From assembly GCA_964023205.1 (NCBI GenBank), contig OZ026844.1:35759326-35823325 (forward strand): a DNA stretch of 64,000 nucleotides. Reading direction: 5' to 3'. A program made the translations under genes and the position numbers. This stretch comes from Lutraria lutraria. Lineage: Eukaryota > Mollusca > Bivalvia > Venerida > Mactridae. Position 1 is the first letter of the stretch; each line of letters starts with the position of its first letter. Positions 1 through 13,600 of the stretch are shown here, piece after piece. Under the pieces are notes generated by a model. It did not search any database, was not told the origin of the DNA, and saw only the letters and a program-made list of their open reading frames with translations.

Positions 1-1115
1 TGCCGACAACCGCGAGAATCTGCTTAAAGGGAACTTGTACGCTTGGTATAATAGGAACCAGAGGTACACAATTTAATTAGCAATTCCAACTTTGCTGAAA
101 AAAAACAGGGGTACCAGCAATTCTTTGAGAAAAAAGGTAATCCTCACCAAATTCTGAGAACATGTTTTATAGTTTGAACATATAGTCAACTCTAAGTCAT
201 CTGTAAAACAGGGCTACGTACCGTGCTATTCTTCAACACATTACTTTTATATAATGGACCACTGCATGCAAAGATGCCGACATTGCAAGAAGGTTCTATA
301 TCACCCCTGTCTTTAGTAGCCTTCATTCACAGGGTTGACATGCAAAGTACATTGAAACATCATGGATATGATTGTACAAAACATACATAACAGAACAGGA
401 ATTACACCAGAAAGATTCTGAGAACGTAAAATATGATATGTTAATTCATTTCAAACATGTATAAATACGTTTTATCCAAAAGAACATAGGTAGCTGCAAA
501 AATAAATCTTTATACTATTATAAAGTCTATACAGATAAATAACAAAAATGTAACAAAATAACAAAAATATAATATATAGAATCAAGACAATATGCGAATT
601 ATTGCCCGGCCAAATTAGATCACCGGAGTTTTCCTTTAACATAGATAAGGAAAATATTTCTAGACGGAAAAACAAAATTCAGAAAATCCAAATTCCCAAA
701 AGTACAGCTTTCCAGAAATCAACAATTCATAAACCACCCAATACATAGACACGTAGGACACAAGACATCATCTCATTAATGGTACAACTGACTGATCAGA
801 CTTGATCAACCAGCCCTCTTTATCTTTAGTAATCAATAGTACAATACGATATTTGCGTTAGGCGTGGTTATCTTCTGTCACAAACAAGGTAACGTAAGTG
901 GTTAATTTATATGACATAAAATAAGAAACAAACAAGTAAACAAAATATAAATGTAGACGAAATGACAACTAGAGTCGTCTGGATTTCACTTGTGTTTTAG
1001 TACATCATATATATTAGTAATAAAGAATTCACAAAATATACATTTATATATACATTTGTAATCAGGTAAAAGAAAATATTTGAAATAGACATAATTATGT
1101 GATATATTCTTGACT
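1..1115. other. 3' flank of the receptor tyrosine kinase gene
   Basis: This is AT-rich DNA downstream of the stop codon at 1116-1118 on the minus strand. It presumably holds the 3' untranslated region. I see no convincing coding exon here, and the only ORF (472-675, minus) is short and low-complexity. Confidence 0.5.
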
Positions 1116-4100
1116 TTACTTGAGCATATCTTTGTTTACATATTCGTTGGCCTTCCTCGCATGATCTTCAGAATCAGACTTCTCCTGTGTCTGACTTTTG
1201 TTCTCGAGTGCGTCCAACTTGCTAATCACGAAACTTTCTTCAAACACCCTCAACTCTTCTTTCTTGTCTTCTTCTCCGGAACTAGCTTTCTTGTCAATCA
1301 GCGCACCTTCACCTCGGATTGTTACATTGTCGATGGCTATCACGTGATCGGTCGTATCTGCAGTATCAACAGAACGAGACGAGAACAACTTCCGCCGTTC
1401 AGCCGCTCGTTCTAACTTTCTGAGAAGTTCTGGAATCGAGACTGTGAGCTCACCAAACGTTGGTCTCTTGTCAGGATCATTTTCCCAGCAACATTGCAAA
1501 ATGCGATGCCTGTGCCCAAGTTGAAGAAACATTAATTAAAGTATAACTAAAACGTGAGTTATCAGAAGGCTTTACCCATATAATAAACCCCCGTTAATTC
1601 AGAATTCCAGTACATTTTATTTCTTAAAAGTAACATGTGTTGAAGTTTCAAAAGGTCTATTGAGAAATAAATGTACAAATTTGTAGCAAATGATTTTTAA
1701 AAGATTTCCGAGCCTCATGATCAATGTCTAAAAATTAGACACGTCGTTTCCCGGTAAGGAAACTTACATTTTAATTTAATTCTATTTAGAATGAGAAGTG
1801 AAACTTGCTTCTTCTTTTTTTTGTTGGCTCAATGCGACAACTTATTGTACAAAAAATCTGTATCTTGATTAGAACTAAAATCATTTCTTATTCTATATAA
1901 AAGCTGAAAACTACCCACATTTCATCTGGACAGAATTCTGGCTTATCTAATCGTCTTCCAGTCTTTAAATAACGCAGGATATCCCATCCATCTACAGTCG
2001 GATAAGGGTTAACCCCTCTTGTTAAAAGTTCCCACATCAATATACCAAATGACCACTGCAGCAAAATAGATAAATGTACACATATACAAATGTAATATAA
2101 TTTACTAATCAATGCACTGCGAGGACCGTTGTTTGCTGGTCGTGTAGTCTGACATTGTTATACAGTTTCGTCAAATATCTTCAGTGCTAACATTGGGCAA
2201 TGGAGAACACGACAGATGGACAGATAGTCTAGTAAATCTCAATGTGAGATTCAAGAAATGACATCGCGGCTTTCAATACTTTAATTATTATTTTATTTAA
2301 GGTGTTTCTGCAATTCAAGACCGCAATTAACAATCCAGCATATGTCTGAAACATTAAACTATATGATGACTGGTTTACAATTTTCATATTTATACACTGG
2401 TTCCCGCATCGTCCTATAACGAACGCTACCATAATTGAAACCATGACTTTGGGGGATACCTACAACGTCAGATTTAGTTGAGAAGTGACCAAATTCCAAA
2501 CTTTCCGGACTCATCCATTTTACCGGAAGTTTTGCCTTTTTGTCGCATGATGTATAATACTCCTTTTCATAAACGTCACGTGATAAACCAAAATCTGCCA
2601 CCTTGACAGTCATATCATCGTCAATCCTAGAAAATAAATCAAAGTACTGAAAGTACTCATGGTAACTGACCTTACACAGCCTTACACTGTAATATGGAAT
2701 GGGAACTAGTTTTCGGCAGATTTAGAAACACGTAGTACATCAAAAGTACACGACCCACAATAACAAATATACCTGTTTAAAAATGAAATCGACCTGATAC
2801 GTCATTTTGATTAGTGGATAACACAAGTACTATTACTGCCCACGAGTATATTCAGGAACTGACGGGAAGTAATCAAGGAACAGAGTCTTAAGTATTCTTA
2901 ATCCAAGGACGTAACACATTATAAAATTGCATTGTTTAACATGATGCTTTAACTGGGATACACAATCTCATATTGTCGACTGTTCCGCGCATGAAAAAAA
3001 TATGGTAAAACCTCACTATTTTCTGGTGCCCAGGTCGTTCAGAAGAAGTTTATGTTACAACTTACATGCAGTTTCTAGCAGCAAGATCTCTGTGTACGAA
3101 TTTCAGTTGCGACAAATAATCCATTCCGTTCGTAATGTCCACACCGAACAGTACCAGTTGTTTGACGGTTGGAACCTGTAAATGTTAGTGGTCCGTTTTT
3201 ATAGTTTTATTTGCTACTTTACCAGTCTGTGCATATTTTTGGCGAATAAAATGTAGATACGTGTATTTGTATTATTTCAATATTCCTCTCATTAAAGTAC
3301 CATTTTTTTTGTACCAGATTCGATGGGTTCAAAATTTCAAATGCATTTAAATAAAATGTGTAGTAATTAAACTACAGTTAAAGTAAACTGGGATATAATA
3401 AAGGATCGCGTGCAATGAAGTCTTTGTGTTTCCTCGTACGCGCATTGCATTTAATGTATATTGTGAACCATGTATATAACACATGTATAGTCATTGTTCG
3501 GGCCACCATTGGTTTCTCACTAACCGTACACGTGTTTAACTGTATATCTGTCAGGAACTGAATTATAATTACAAATGTGAATTGAAAATGGGAAGTACTG
3601 TTTAGAACCACCATACCAGCATGCAATCAAACTTTTTTGTCCATCAAGCCTTCCCACTTAGCTCGGTTGGTTTAGGTCTATTCGTGAGATCGAGTTCTTG
3701 GCCGCGGTACGTGTTCTTGGCGACGATTTAGTTGAAGACATTATTTCTAAATTCATTCGTTCCTACCCAAATTCATTTGATTTATATTGAGAGGTTGGTA
3801 GTACTTTACGGAGTACTTATACAGAATTAATGACCTATGAATAAGGTAACTATCAGACGATATATTACTGTACTGCTGGAACGCTACAACGAACTACTTT
3901 TATAATCAACATACGTTACTGATATTCCTGATGTAGGAAAGTAGGTCTCCTTTTCTCATGTATGGTAACACTACTATTGGCAGCGCATTGATACCCAAAC
4001 ACACGCCAATCAATTCCATAACATTTTTATGATGAAAATCCTTCATCACAAGGGCTTCTTTCAAGAAACTGTTGACGTCCAGATCTGCCGGATTATTTCC

Positions 4101-4625
4101 TACCATAGAGAGGTTCATTGTTTGCAAATACAAAAGCATTTTCTTTTGTTTTTGTTTCTAAAGAGCAATGTACATTGTTGTATGAATAGAATATCACACC
4201 CAATTCGATCATTGCAACAGCTTTGTACGTTAGCGAACATTTCTCCAAAAACTATTCATTTTCGGTAATGATTTAACGCATAATCTTGTGTAGAGATATG
4301 TTGTTCTTAATCAAATACTAATAATTGGCAATAACAAAAATAATTATAATGTATCCATTTTTGGCCTCACGCCGAATGCACGATACCAATTCGAGATATC
4401 GCAAAGTCGATACCTCTGTTGAAACACATGCAGCATCTTAGTGTAATAATCTAGTTAAGTAGGTAAATACGAACGGAAAATGAGCGTAAAGGACGGACGG
4501 ACAGACGGAGAAAGCATAATACTATTACAAAGGCTACTCACTATGTACTGTTTTACATGCGACAATTCGTTCCTCTTTTTCTGTTTCTTGTTGTAAATTT
4601 CCTTTGTAAACACACCCAAAGTGTC
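1116..4625 (-). CDS. Tyrosine kinase domain and C-terminal tail (six exons)
   Basis: Exons 4625-4542, 4099-3915, 3175-3066, 2626-2464, 2055-1919 and 1509-1116. The glycine loop reads GQGHFGCVY, with its first part in the preceding exon. The ATP-binding lysine is in VACKT (about K862). The catalytic loop is HRDLAARN (D957), followed by DFG (975-977). The activation loop carries a MET-like tandem tyrosine, KEYY (987-988), and then [10 protein letters not shown]. All residues needed for an active kinase are present. The tail is about 100 aa, charged, and lacks the paired docking site of vertebrate MET. Its only obvious SH2 motif is Y1187-V-N near the C terminus, which fits the GRB2-type pYxN consensus. 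The donor of exon 4625-4542 was chosen as gtgagt rather than an earlier gtacat, because only gtgagt keeps phase with the next exon. Confidence 0.92.
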
Positions 4626-7600
4626 CTGCAGTACAATACGATATTATTAATATCATCACCAAACATCAGCCTCGTATGTAGTACGTACAGGCGGCCATTA
4701 CGAACTACTTTCAAGATGGCGGATTCTTTTGAAGCAATGTCAATCAAAAATGAATTACAATGTCCATACATGTTTATATAATGCTTGTAGTGTAAAAATA
4801 ATCTATAGGCTATATTGTTTCAAGAACGTCACCGGATGAACTATGGATGCTTCAGTTATGAACAACATTTCAGACGACCGAGAATTTGCTGATAAAGCTG
4901 AACTTTAATGAAGGCATTCATGTTTTCTAAACATCCGAATGACGACCATCATTTTCGAAACGTGAACGTGACAAAGGAATGATTCTTGTAAAACTATCTA
5001 AAGCACGCATCGAGTTATTAAACTGTGTTACTATGCCGACCAAATAAAATAGTACCAATTCGATTTGCGGCTGCTTGAGCGTTACTTCCGAGGTAGACGC
5101 CGCGAAACACAGGATAGGGGCCGAGTGGGGAAAACACATATCAATGGCACTACCGACATAGTATGGGCAGACAAATGAAATTTATTCACCTTGTCCAATA
5201 ATTTCGGCCATCACTAAAGAGTTTTTGGAGATGAGTAAGTGTTTATGGTCCATCAAATCTTTGATGTCTCTGTCTATTTGCGGAATTAATGGCACCGTCT
5301 CCTTGACATTTGTGCACGCATTGTCAGCTCGAAGGAATCTACTTGAAAGGTAGTCTGTGTGAATAAAGGAATAAATAATTACGACCTCTTCTTAACTAAG
5401 TTTAGACGATTTATGCAACAAAAGATATTTCCAGGAAATTCAATTTGCATTCTAAATAAACAATGATAACCCACCTGACTGACATATAGCGCTGACGAAT
5501 ACGTACTATCGAAAAGATACAAATGACTTTAAAATGCTATCTATATGTATTTAAATTGAATATGTAAACTGTGCAAATAAGGCCAAGCTCGATCGGATGT
5601 GTGCATGATTCTTGATTAAGTGTTTGCAAGTTCGAGTCCAATATAAGACATTCGATTTCCTAGACAATGAAATCTAAAGTGTACAAATTCCCAACCTCTG
5701 ATTCATACATAAATTGAGAGATGTCATATTGTTTGTGGAATAACGTGATGACGTAACAGATTTAACTGAAGTAGACTACCAGTCCATGGAAGAAATTCTG
5801 TTTCCGAACGATTTTTAATAAACCATAAGTACTTGTTATATTAATATATGTTACCATTCGTTCGGCTCTGATTTGTTTCCGATATCGGCGTTTCAGATAG
5901 ACCTTCAAGACTTAATATTCGTCCATCGCTATTGAAACGTACGCTGTATCGTTCCGAATATTTTTTCTTCTTTCTTCTACGAACTAAGAATGCAATTATG
6001 CATGCCACAAAAGCAGAGACGAACAATGAACCAATAATATAACCACTGTAATTAGTAGTCTCTGGCGGCTCCTGACTTGCAGTTGTCTTAGACATTTCAA
6101 CGAGGGTTATTGTTCCGAGATTATAGGTTATATCTCCGATACTGCACTGCAAAAAAGAAAATGATGAAAAAAGATATACTCGTAGAGTCGTAGTACACAA
6201 CAGTTAGACCTGACCTAGAGCTCACTTCAGAACTAGATCACCTCGCCCGATATAATGACCAATATTTTCGGGCCGGGGATTCTTTTTTGGTTCAGGCTGG
6301 TAAGACCAATTTAATACTTAGACCGATCGTTTTAAATTAATTTACATTAATGTAGTTTGTATCCATATCGGTTTTTTTGGGAATGGCCTGGGTAAATTTG
6401 TTTCTTACAAACTTTACAGTAAAATCACGATGTCAAGACAATCTCTGGACAAAAAAGACGACCTGAATGATCAAGTTAAAATATAGAGAAAACAATGAAA
6501 ATTCATACTTTACATTAGTGGTTGTTCAAATGACGTACAGTGTAGTTAATTTTTATTTTTGCGAAATTCGACCTATTTTTTTTAAACAGCTGATTTTATA
6601 TAAATTCAGAGCTGTCTGAATAGTGTCTAGATATAGACTCGCCACTTCTTGTTTGAATACACACTGTAACATACAACTTAAATATTGGGCACCATTTTGT
6701 GTAACGAACATTCTTTTTTTGTTGTTTGACTCTCTAACAAAACCTTCTGCAAAAGTAAATGAAAAGGCGAAACAGGTTTAAAATTCCTTAAAACAAATTC
6801 GTTTACAATCAACAGCCTTGTTCCAGTTAGATGCTCGCATTGCAGATCCATACATGTTCTTCTTTTCAATCCTCGTGTCTGTTGTAATTGGCCTATTTAC
6901 GTTCCGCGGAAGCAAAAAAAAAAAGTTCCATGTGCAGGATATTTTTTTTCTCCAACTTACCGTAACTCTCTCTCTTACGTGCTTTGGAATATATTCTACA
7001 GGTATTGAGCAACTTATACCGTCATCCAGAACTTCTACATCAACACATAGTTTAGCAGGGTTACCAACTGAAATTTTGACATCAATTCCCCGGATGTGTG
7101 TCAGGTTGGAACCCTAGAAAAATGTCTACTTTATATGACTATAACGTCCAGAAATGCTGCATTTTATATCAAGGAGCATTTTCAACACGATGTTTTAACT
7201 GCTTAAAATCTGACATGTAAACCACATTGACGAATTGGATTAAGGTCTGACGTAGGATTTAAGGCTGTATACATTTGACATACATTTTGTACACTCCTTG
7301 TGAAACAAATCATCCCTGATAAATCTACAGCATATTTCGTGGTCAAAAAGTAAATGTCAACCAGCTCGGATTCACAAATCAAAGAGTATTTTCTGCGAAA
7401 TTCATTTTTCAGATATCAAAAGAAACTAGCGACAATAAAACCCACTTAAGAAATAATTATATGATATGAAAATTGAATCATGTGTAAACATTGAACAGAA
7501 TGAGATTAGCGTCTAATGTACAAAATGTGCTTGTTTAACTTTTCCTAAATTGGCTTAATAGCAACACATTAGTGAAATAAATATCCATTTTGTACATGTG

Positions 7601-10600
7601 TACAAAGCGAAGTTAAAATAACCGAGTAATATTGCTCGGGTGTACCTGAAAAAAGAGCTGTACATGATTTTGATCAGGCGAAGCAATTACGCTCTGGTCT
7701 TCTATTTCCATAATGGGATCATGCAGCATCCAAATAGGTATATCCACAGACACATTTGCACATTCACCATCACTTATAACAGGATGTACTTCAGGAACAA
7801 ACTCAATCAGCTTGGTATGACAAACCACTGTATGAGACGTCCCATTGCTCTGAAGTTCACAATCACCGCCCTGAACCTAACACAAACGGTATTTATTATT
7901 AGTAGTTGGTTCTACGTCAAATTGAGCAACTGTGAGTCAATAAATATATTATGTCTACTGGGGTCTCAATAGTTTAAATATTAAAGTTAAGAAACTATTC
8001 ACTGATATCAGAAAACTATTTACGATACGTCAGTAAAGCAATCAAAAACGTTTTTATTTACTAAACCTGAATATAAGTAAAGCATGACTACATACTATTA
8101 CAGCAGAGGAAATTGAAATAAAATATCACAAACCCGGAATCTAGGTATAACAAGACTTATACACAATATATATATATATATACAGTACATTACCTGTTGA
8201 AAATAAAGGTGATAAGATGTTCCTAAGACATCCAGATTTTCTCCAGCAATCGTCACAGCTATTCCACCACTGAAATGGTTCCACATACAATTAAACATGA
8301 CATGACTATCAACTAAAGCAATACATCCAAGGAAAGCAGAAAACACATGATCTAAATGTTGGGATTTATTTAGGTTATTTGGTCCATTTTGTGTGAGTTA
8401 AAGTGGACGTTATAAACAGGTGGTCACAGGCGTGCACATGTACAGCATTATGATTGCATAAAGAAAAAGTGAAATCTTTATAAAGCTATTCAGACACATC
8501 CCCCCCCCCCTATCGAAAAGAAAAAAAGCGAAAACAGTCGATTGCTTAGTTCGGATTTCAAATTGACCATTGATAAAGCTGTATTCCGCAATGAACGTTT
8601 AAGTACCTTTGTAATATGTACTGCGGTTCAATGCTGGTGATGTTTGGTTCCGGAACGTACGTCACTAAAGGTCCAGAAAGTGTGGTATGGTCTAAAGTAT
8701 AACTAATGCGGTAGTCGCCAACCGAGGTCTGTTCAGGAGATTTACACGTGACCGTAGTGCTGATATAGTAAAATAAAATACAAAATAATGTCGTAAAGCT
8801 AAGTTCATTCTGTTATTACATTGGTACACGTTTGCATGGAAAAATAATGTTTAGCAACAGTTCTTCGGCGCTCATCACAGCACGCATGCGCGGCATAGAG
8901 CAATATCACTTTTTTGCTCCTTGTTTAACTCAATATAGACCCTTTAATATATGCTTTCCAACATTAAACACAATGATGAAAATAGTACATTTTTGTACTT
9001 ATAACATAAAATTGATTTAACTTACGATTAATGAAGATGCTTCAGATTATAAAAAAAAATTCAATACGTTTATCGTGTAATGTTTCTCCGTTAAAAATGA
9101 TTGAAGGTACTTAGTACATGTAACAGAAACGTAGTTCACTCAAGTCTATTATTCAACTTTGTAACTGACAGCATTGTTTTATTTACAATGTATGCGTGCA
9201 TCATAAAGGAAATGGATATTGAAACAAAGTTTATACGATTAAACCATGTAATGAACGGAAAAAATGTCAATAGAAAGAAATGTGGTGTTGTTACGAATAA
9301 AGTGAACAATGTACACCCTTAGTGTGTTTCCATTCATCCATGAATAGTAGTTATAATTCAAGAAGGGAGTTGCAAGCTCCTTGTGGGGAACAGGTACCAG
9401 ATCTTAAAACAATGGTTCACTAGCTAAATTAATTAAGCGAATATTGTAATTGATAAAAAACGTCACGTGGCACATTAACCTAAGTTGACACCAGTAGAAG
9501 TTAATCGACTTGACTTTATCACGACATTCATTAGTTCAATTATTCATTCCAACAAATTACTGCTTAATGGCATTAAATTTGAATGAATATATTGAACCAA
9601 TCCTCTGATTTACTATCAGTAGATTACGGTGATAGTAAACATCACACTTAATGCAAACATTAAAGAGGCCAACATGCAAATTTTAAATTGAAATATCATT
9701 CTACATCCAGTGTCAGAAGATCTCATACAACAAGACAGCATTTATACATGCATATATATAATTACGAAGAAAGTGAATTAGTTCCATTTTTAGGGTAAAG
9801 GTTGAAGAAAAAAAACATTTTGTTAATAAAAAGTAATAGATGATTTATATGAAATTAACCATTTAACGTGACAGTACCATAATTATATACAAATGTAATT
9901 GATTTGATTGAACGACTGTTTCAATTTAACTCATCAAACAACGCAAATCTGTCGAAAGAAATATCTTCATTTTTTCCCATATTGAGGTGTTTTTAACTTT
10001 TTATACACCAAATAAGGTAAAAAGTTGAAGATTTTTCCTTCGACAGATTTGCGTTGTTTGATGAGTTGAAATGAAAAATAACATCTGTAAACGTATAAAA
10101 ATCACGGAATCGAGTGCCTGTGGTTTCACTATACATTTTGTATTTCATTACAGCTTCCTATAATACACGCTTGCTTTTAAAAAGGACACATAAGCTGTCA
10201 TGTTGAATTTTGGTTAGTTTAAAGTACAGACTAACCGTGTCAGAATGAACAAACCATGGGAAATGAAAGTGATAGTACAGGATAGTTCGTTGCAGTCTCA
10301 AAAAGACAAGTGCGTGCGTATAAAATTATACACGTGTATAGAATGAACCTGTTATAGCTGATGATAGTACATAGTTTGTCACCGACAAAAATCTCTCTTT
10401 TGGATCCTATGTCAAGATATTTTCCATGTATCCGAATCGGTGTGCATCCCGTTAGTTGGATCCGTTTTGTTTCCATTGTAGTAGAATTGTCAAAGACCGG
10501 TTCCTGTGTATTTTATACAAGCATGAACGTATATATAATATGCCATAATCCATCGGTCGTGTTCAATTGTTAATTTATCAAGAAATGAAATGAAACCCTA

Positions 10601-13600
10601 GTAATTCATGGTCAGAAGGATTCCTAAAACAATATATTACGACGTTGTCTTGCACGTGAGTGACCCTACCCAAACCTACAAACATAGACACGTATAAAGT
10701 GACGTCATCAGATTCTATATTTAGTGTGAGAAACGATATCATAATTTGTATACTGACATGTATACATTGTTGGTTTCCTCAACTTTCAGCAAGATAAGTA
10801 CCCCTGATTTATCTATGATCTTTACATTACTTCCTTGTCAGTCAACACCAGTTCATTGTACTAATTAACTGACAATGTGTTGAACTTTCGAATATAGGAT
10901 GACAAATTATTTAGGCCTAATCTACGAATCTCCAGTATCCGATTACGCTATAAAACAATGTACTATCCTTTCTGATCGGCTGATCAATTTTAACCAATGA
11001 ATTTTCAGTTTTTTTGTTACGTCATATTTGCGTTGATTCTAATTGGCTGGCCGAAATCATCCAATGAATCTCCAGTATTTGGTGGTACTAATATGATATT
11101 ATCGATTTTGATCGGTTGCTTGTATATTTAATAATGAATATAATGATGTTCCTCATTGCCATATTGTATGGTAAAAAATGGACAAATGATGTTATTTAAC
11201 TGTGTTTGCAGGTTGTACGTAAATCTACGAAGTTAAGCTTTATTACCAGATAAGAAAACGTGGAATCGTATTCAGCAGAGGCGTGGCAACTCATTGATGT
11301 CGCATATAGCTTGTCAATCGATATGTTTACGCGAATAGTCAAATTTCCAGATGATGTTTGCTCTTGGGTTTTGCAAATAATGCTGAAAATCATACATAAA
11401 CATATAAATTACTGTACTAGACCAAAACTTCTCCCATCTGACAATATGTTATAGTTTCAAGGTAGATAAACATTTACTTAACGACCAATCGCGAATAAAA
11501 ACTACATGTACTTTGAAAGCGCAGTCCCTTTAACACTGATGTGCATTATTATTATTATAATGTTAAGAGGGCAAAATAATGAGTGATCAGTTTTAGTTGA
11601 TTTTGTCGAGCAAAATAATTTTAACTGAAGGAAATATATATATATACAGTAAATCTTATTTTTTTTTTTTTTTTTTTTGTAAAAGTGCCCGGTGATGTTG
11701 AAACAGGTTGGCGAAAAATGATAGAATTATAAGCATCAGATTTTGTCAACTGACCTCCGCACAATATTGATGGCTGTTGAAGAAACAGCCTTCGTATACC
11801 ACAAATACATTACATACATAAAGATCCAATTCATTCATCTAAAATCAGAAATAAAAGAAAATGTTAGTTAATCATCAAACAAACAGTATAGGCAGCTTAC
11901 CTATTTAATGTGTTTGGTTGAGTCATCTGACAGGTTGAGTTTCCAATGGTGATGGCCACGTTTGGCGGGTTACTATTGTATGCTGAATAATAACCAAATT
12001 CTCCGGAAATAGTCAGCATCGTGCCACCGTCTATTGTACCATTCAATGGGGTTATTTTATCAATCTGATAGGACACAGAAAAAGACACATTCTTCATACA
12101 GACTTAATACAATTAGACCCGTCTTCGTTGTCGAGTGGTTAATATCGCTGAATTCGAATCACTGTATCCTCTCACTGATAGAGGGCCATGGGTTCGAGCC
12201 CAGTTACCAACCATGTCTCTTTATGTGAGAAAGTAGACAGTTGCTTACGGAGGATGGGAGCCTAATTCGCTACTTAATGATGAACACGTGGGTTGTCATA
12301 GACTGAATTTCTGTCCCTTGATTACTGAATCTAACTTTTTTCTAGTTTCTATTTTCATCTTGTCCAGCACAGTCGCTTAAATTGTCATTCAGATTTTGTT
12401 TGTAATGAGTTGTGGTTCCCTGCAATAGGGTCTTAACAATATTTTTGTCTCAGGAATTCAACAAGAGAGGTAAAGAGTCAAAGGCCATTGTGATCGTCTG
12501 ATGACGTCATTACTTACTTGTCGTAAACATGTGACCAAAATATTGTACACATGTGACCAAAATATTGTAAACATGTGACAAATATATTGTTAAAGGTAAG
12601 ACGAAACTATTATCAGATAAAGAGAAACTGTTGAAGACAAGTCCAAAATTCAATGACCCTTATCAGGTGGACAAACTATTGTAGCAACCTCTAAATGAGG
12701 GTCTATTCTAGTGGATATGAACAAATATCATCTAAGTATGTGTGTGAAGTTGGCAATGCAATCGACAATCGACAATCGACATTCAATGTCTAGCTCGACA
12801 ATCGACATTCATCTCGACATTCGTGAAACAGGCTGTATGGCCATCATAATAATGTAAATTTCGAATGTCTAGCTAGACAATCGACATTCATCTCGACATT
12901 CGAAAAACGAACTGTATAGCCGTCAAAGTAATGAAATTTCGAATGTCTAGCTCGACAATCGACATTCATCTCGACATTCGAAAAACGGACTGTATATAGC
13001 CGTCAAAGTAAAGAAATTTCGAATGTCTAGCTCGACAATCGACATTCATCTCGACATTCGAAAAACGAACTGTATAGCCGTCAAAGTAATGAAATTTCGA
13101 ATGTCTAGCTAGACAATCGACATTCATCTCGACATTCGAAGTTACGACTGTATCGCTGTCAAAGTAAAGAAATTTCGAATGTCTAGCTAGACAATCGACA
13201 TTCATCTCGACATTCGAAAAACGAACTGTATAGCCGTCAAAGTAATGAAATTTCGAATGCCTAGCTCGACAATCGACATTCATCTCGACATACGTAAAAC
13301 AGACTGTATATAGCCGTCAAAGTAATGAAATTTCGAATGTCTAGCTCGACAATCGACATTCATCTCGACATTCGAAAAACGAACTGTATAGCCGTCAAAG
13401 TAAAGAAATTTCGAATGTCTAGCTAGACAATCGACATTCATCTCGACATTCGAAAAACGGACTGTATCGCTGTCAAAGTAAAGAAATTTCGAATGACTAG
13501 CTCGACAATCGACATTCATCTCGACATTCGAAAAACGAACTGTATAGCCGTCAAAGTAATGAAATTTCGAATGTCTAGCTAGACAATCGACATTCATCTC

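Noticed and set aside
12300..12460. Possible PSI exon after an AG at the end of ctattgcag on the minus strand
   Set aside because: The open frame has only one Cys, no CGWC-like core, no donor and an early stop.
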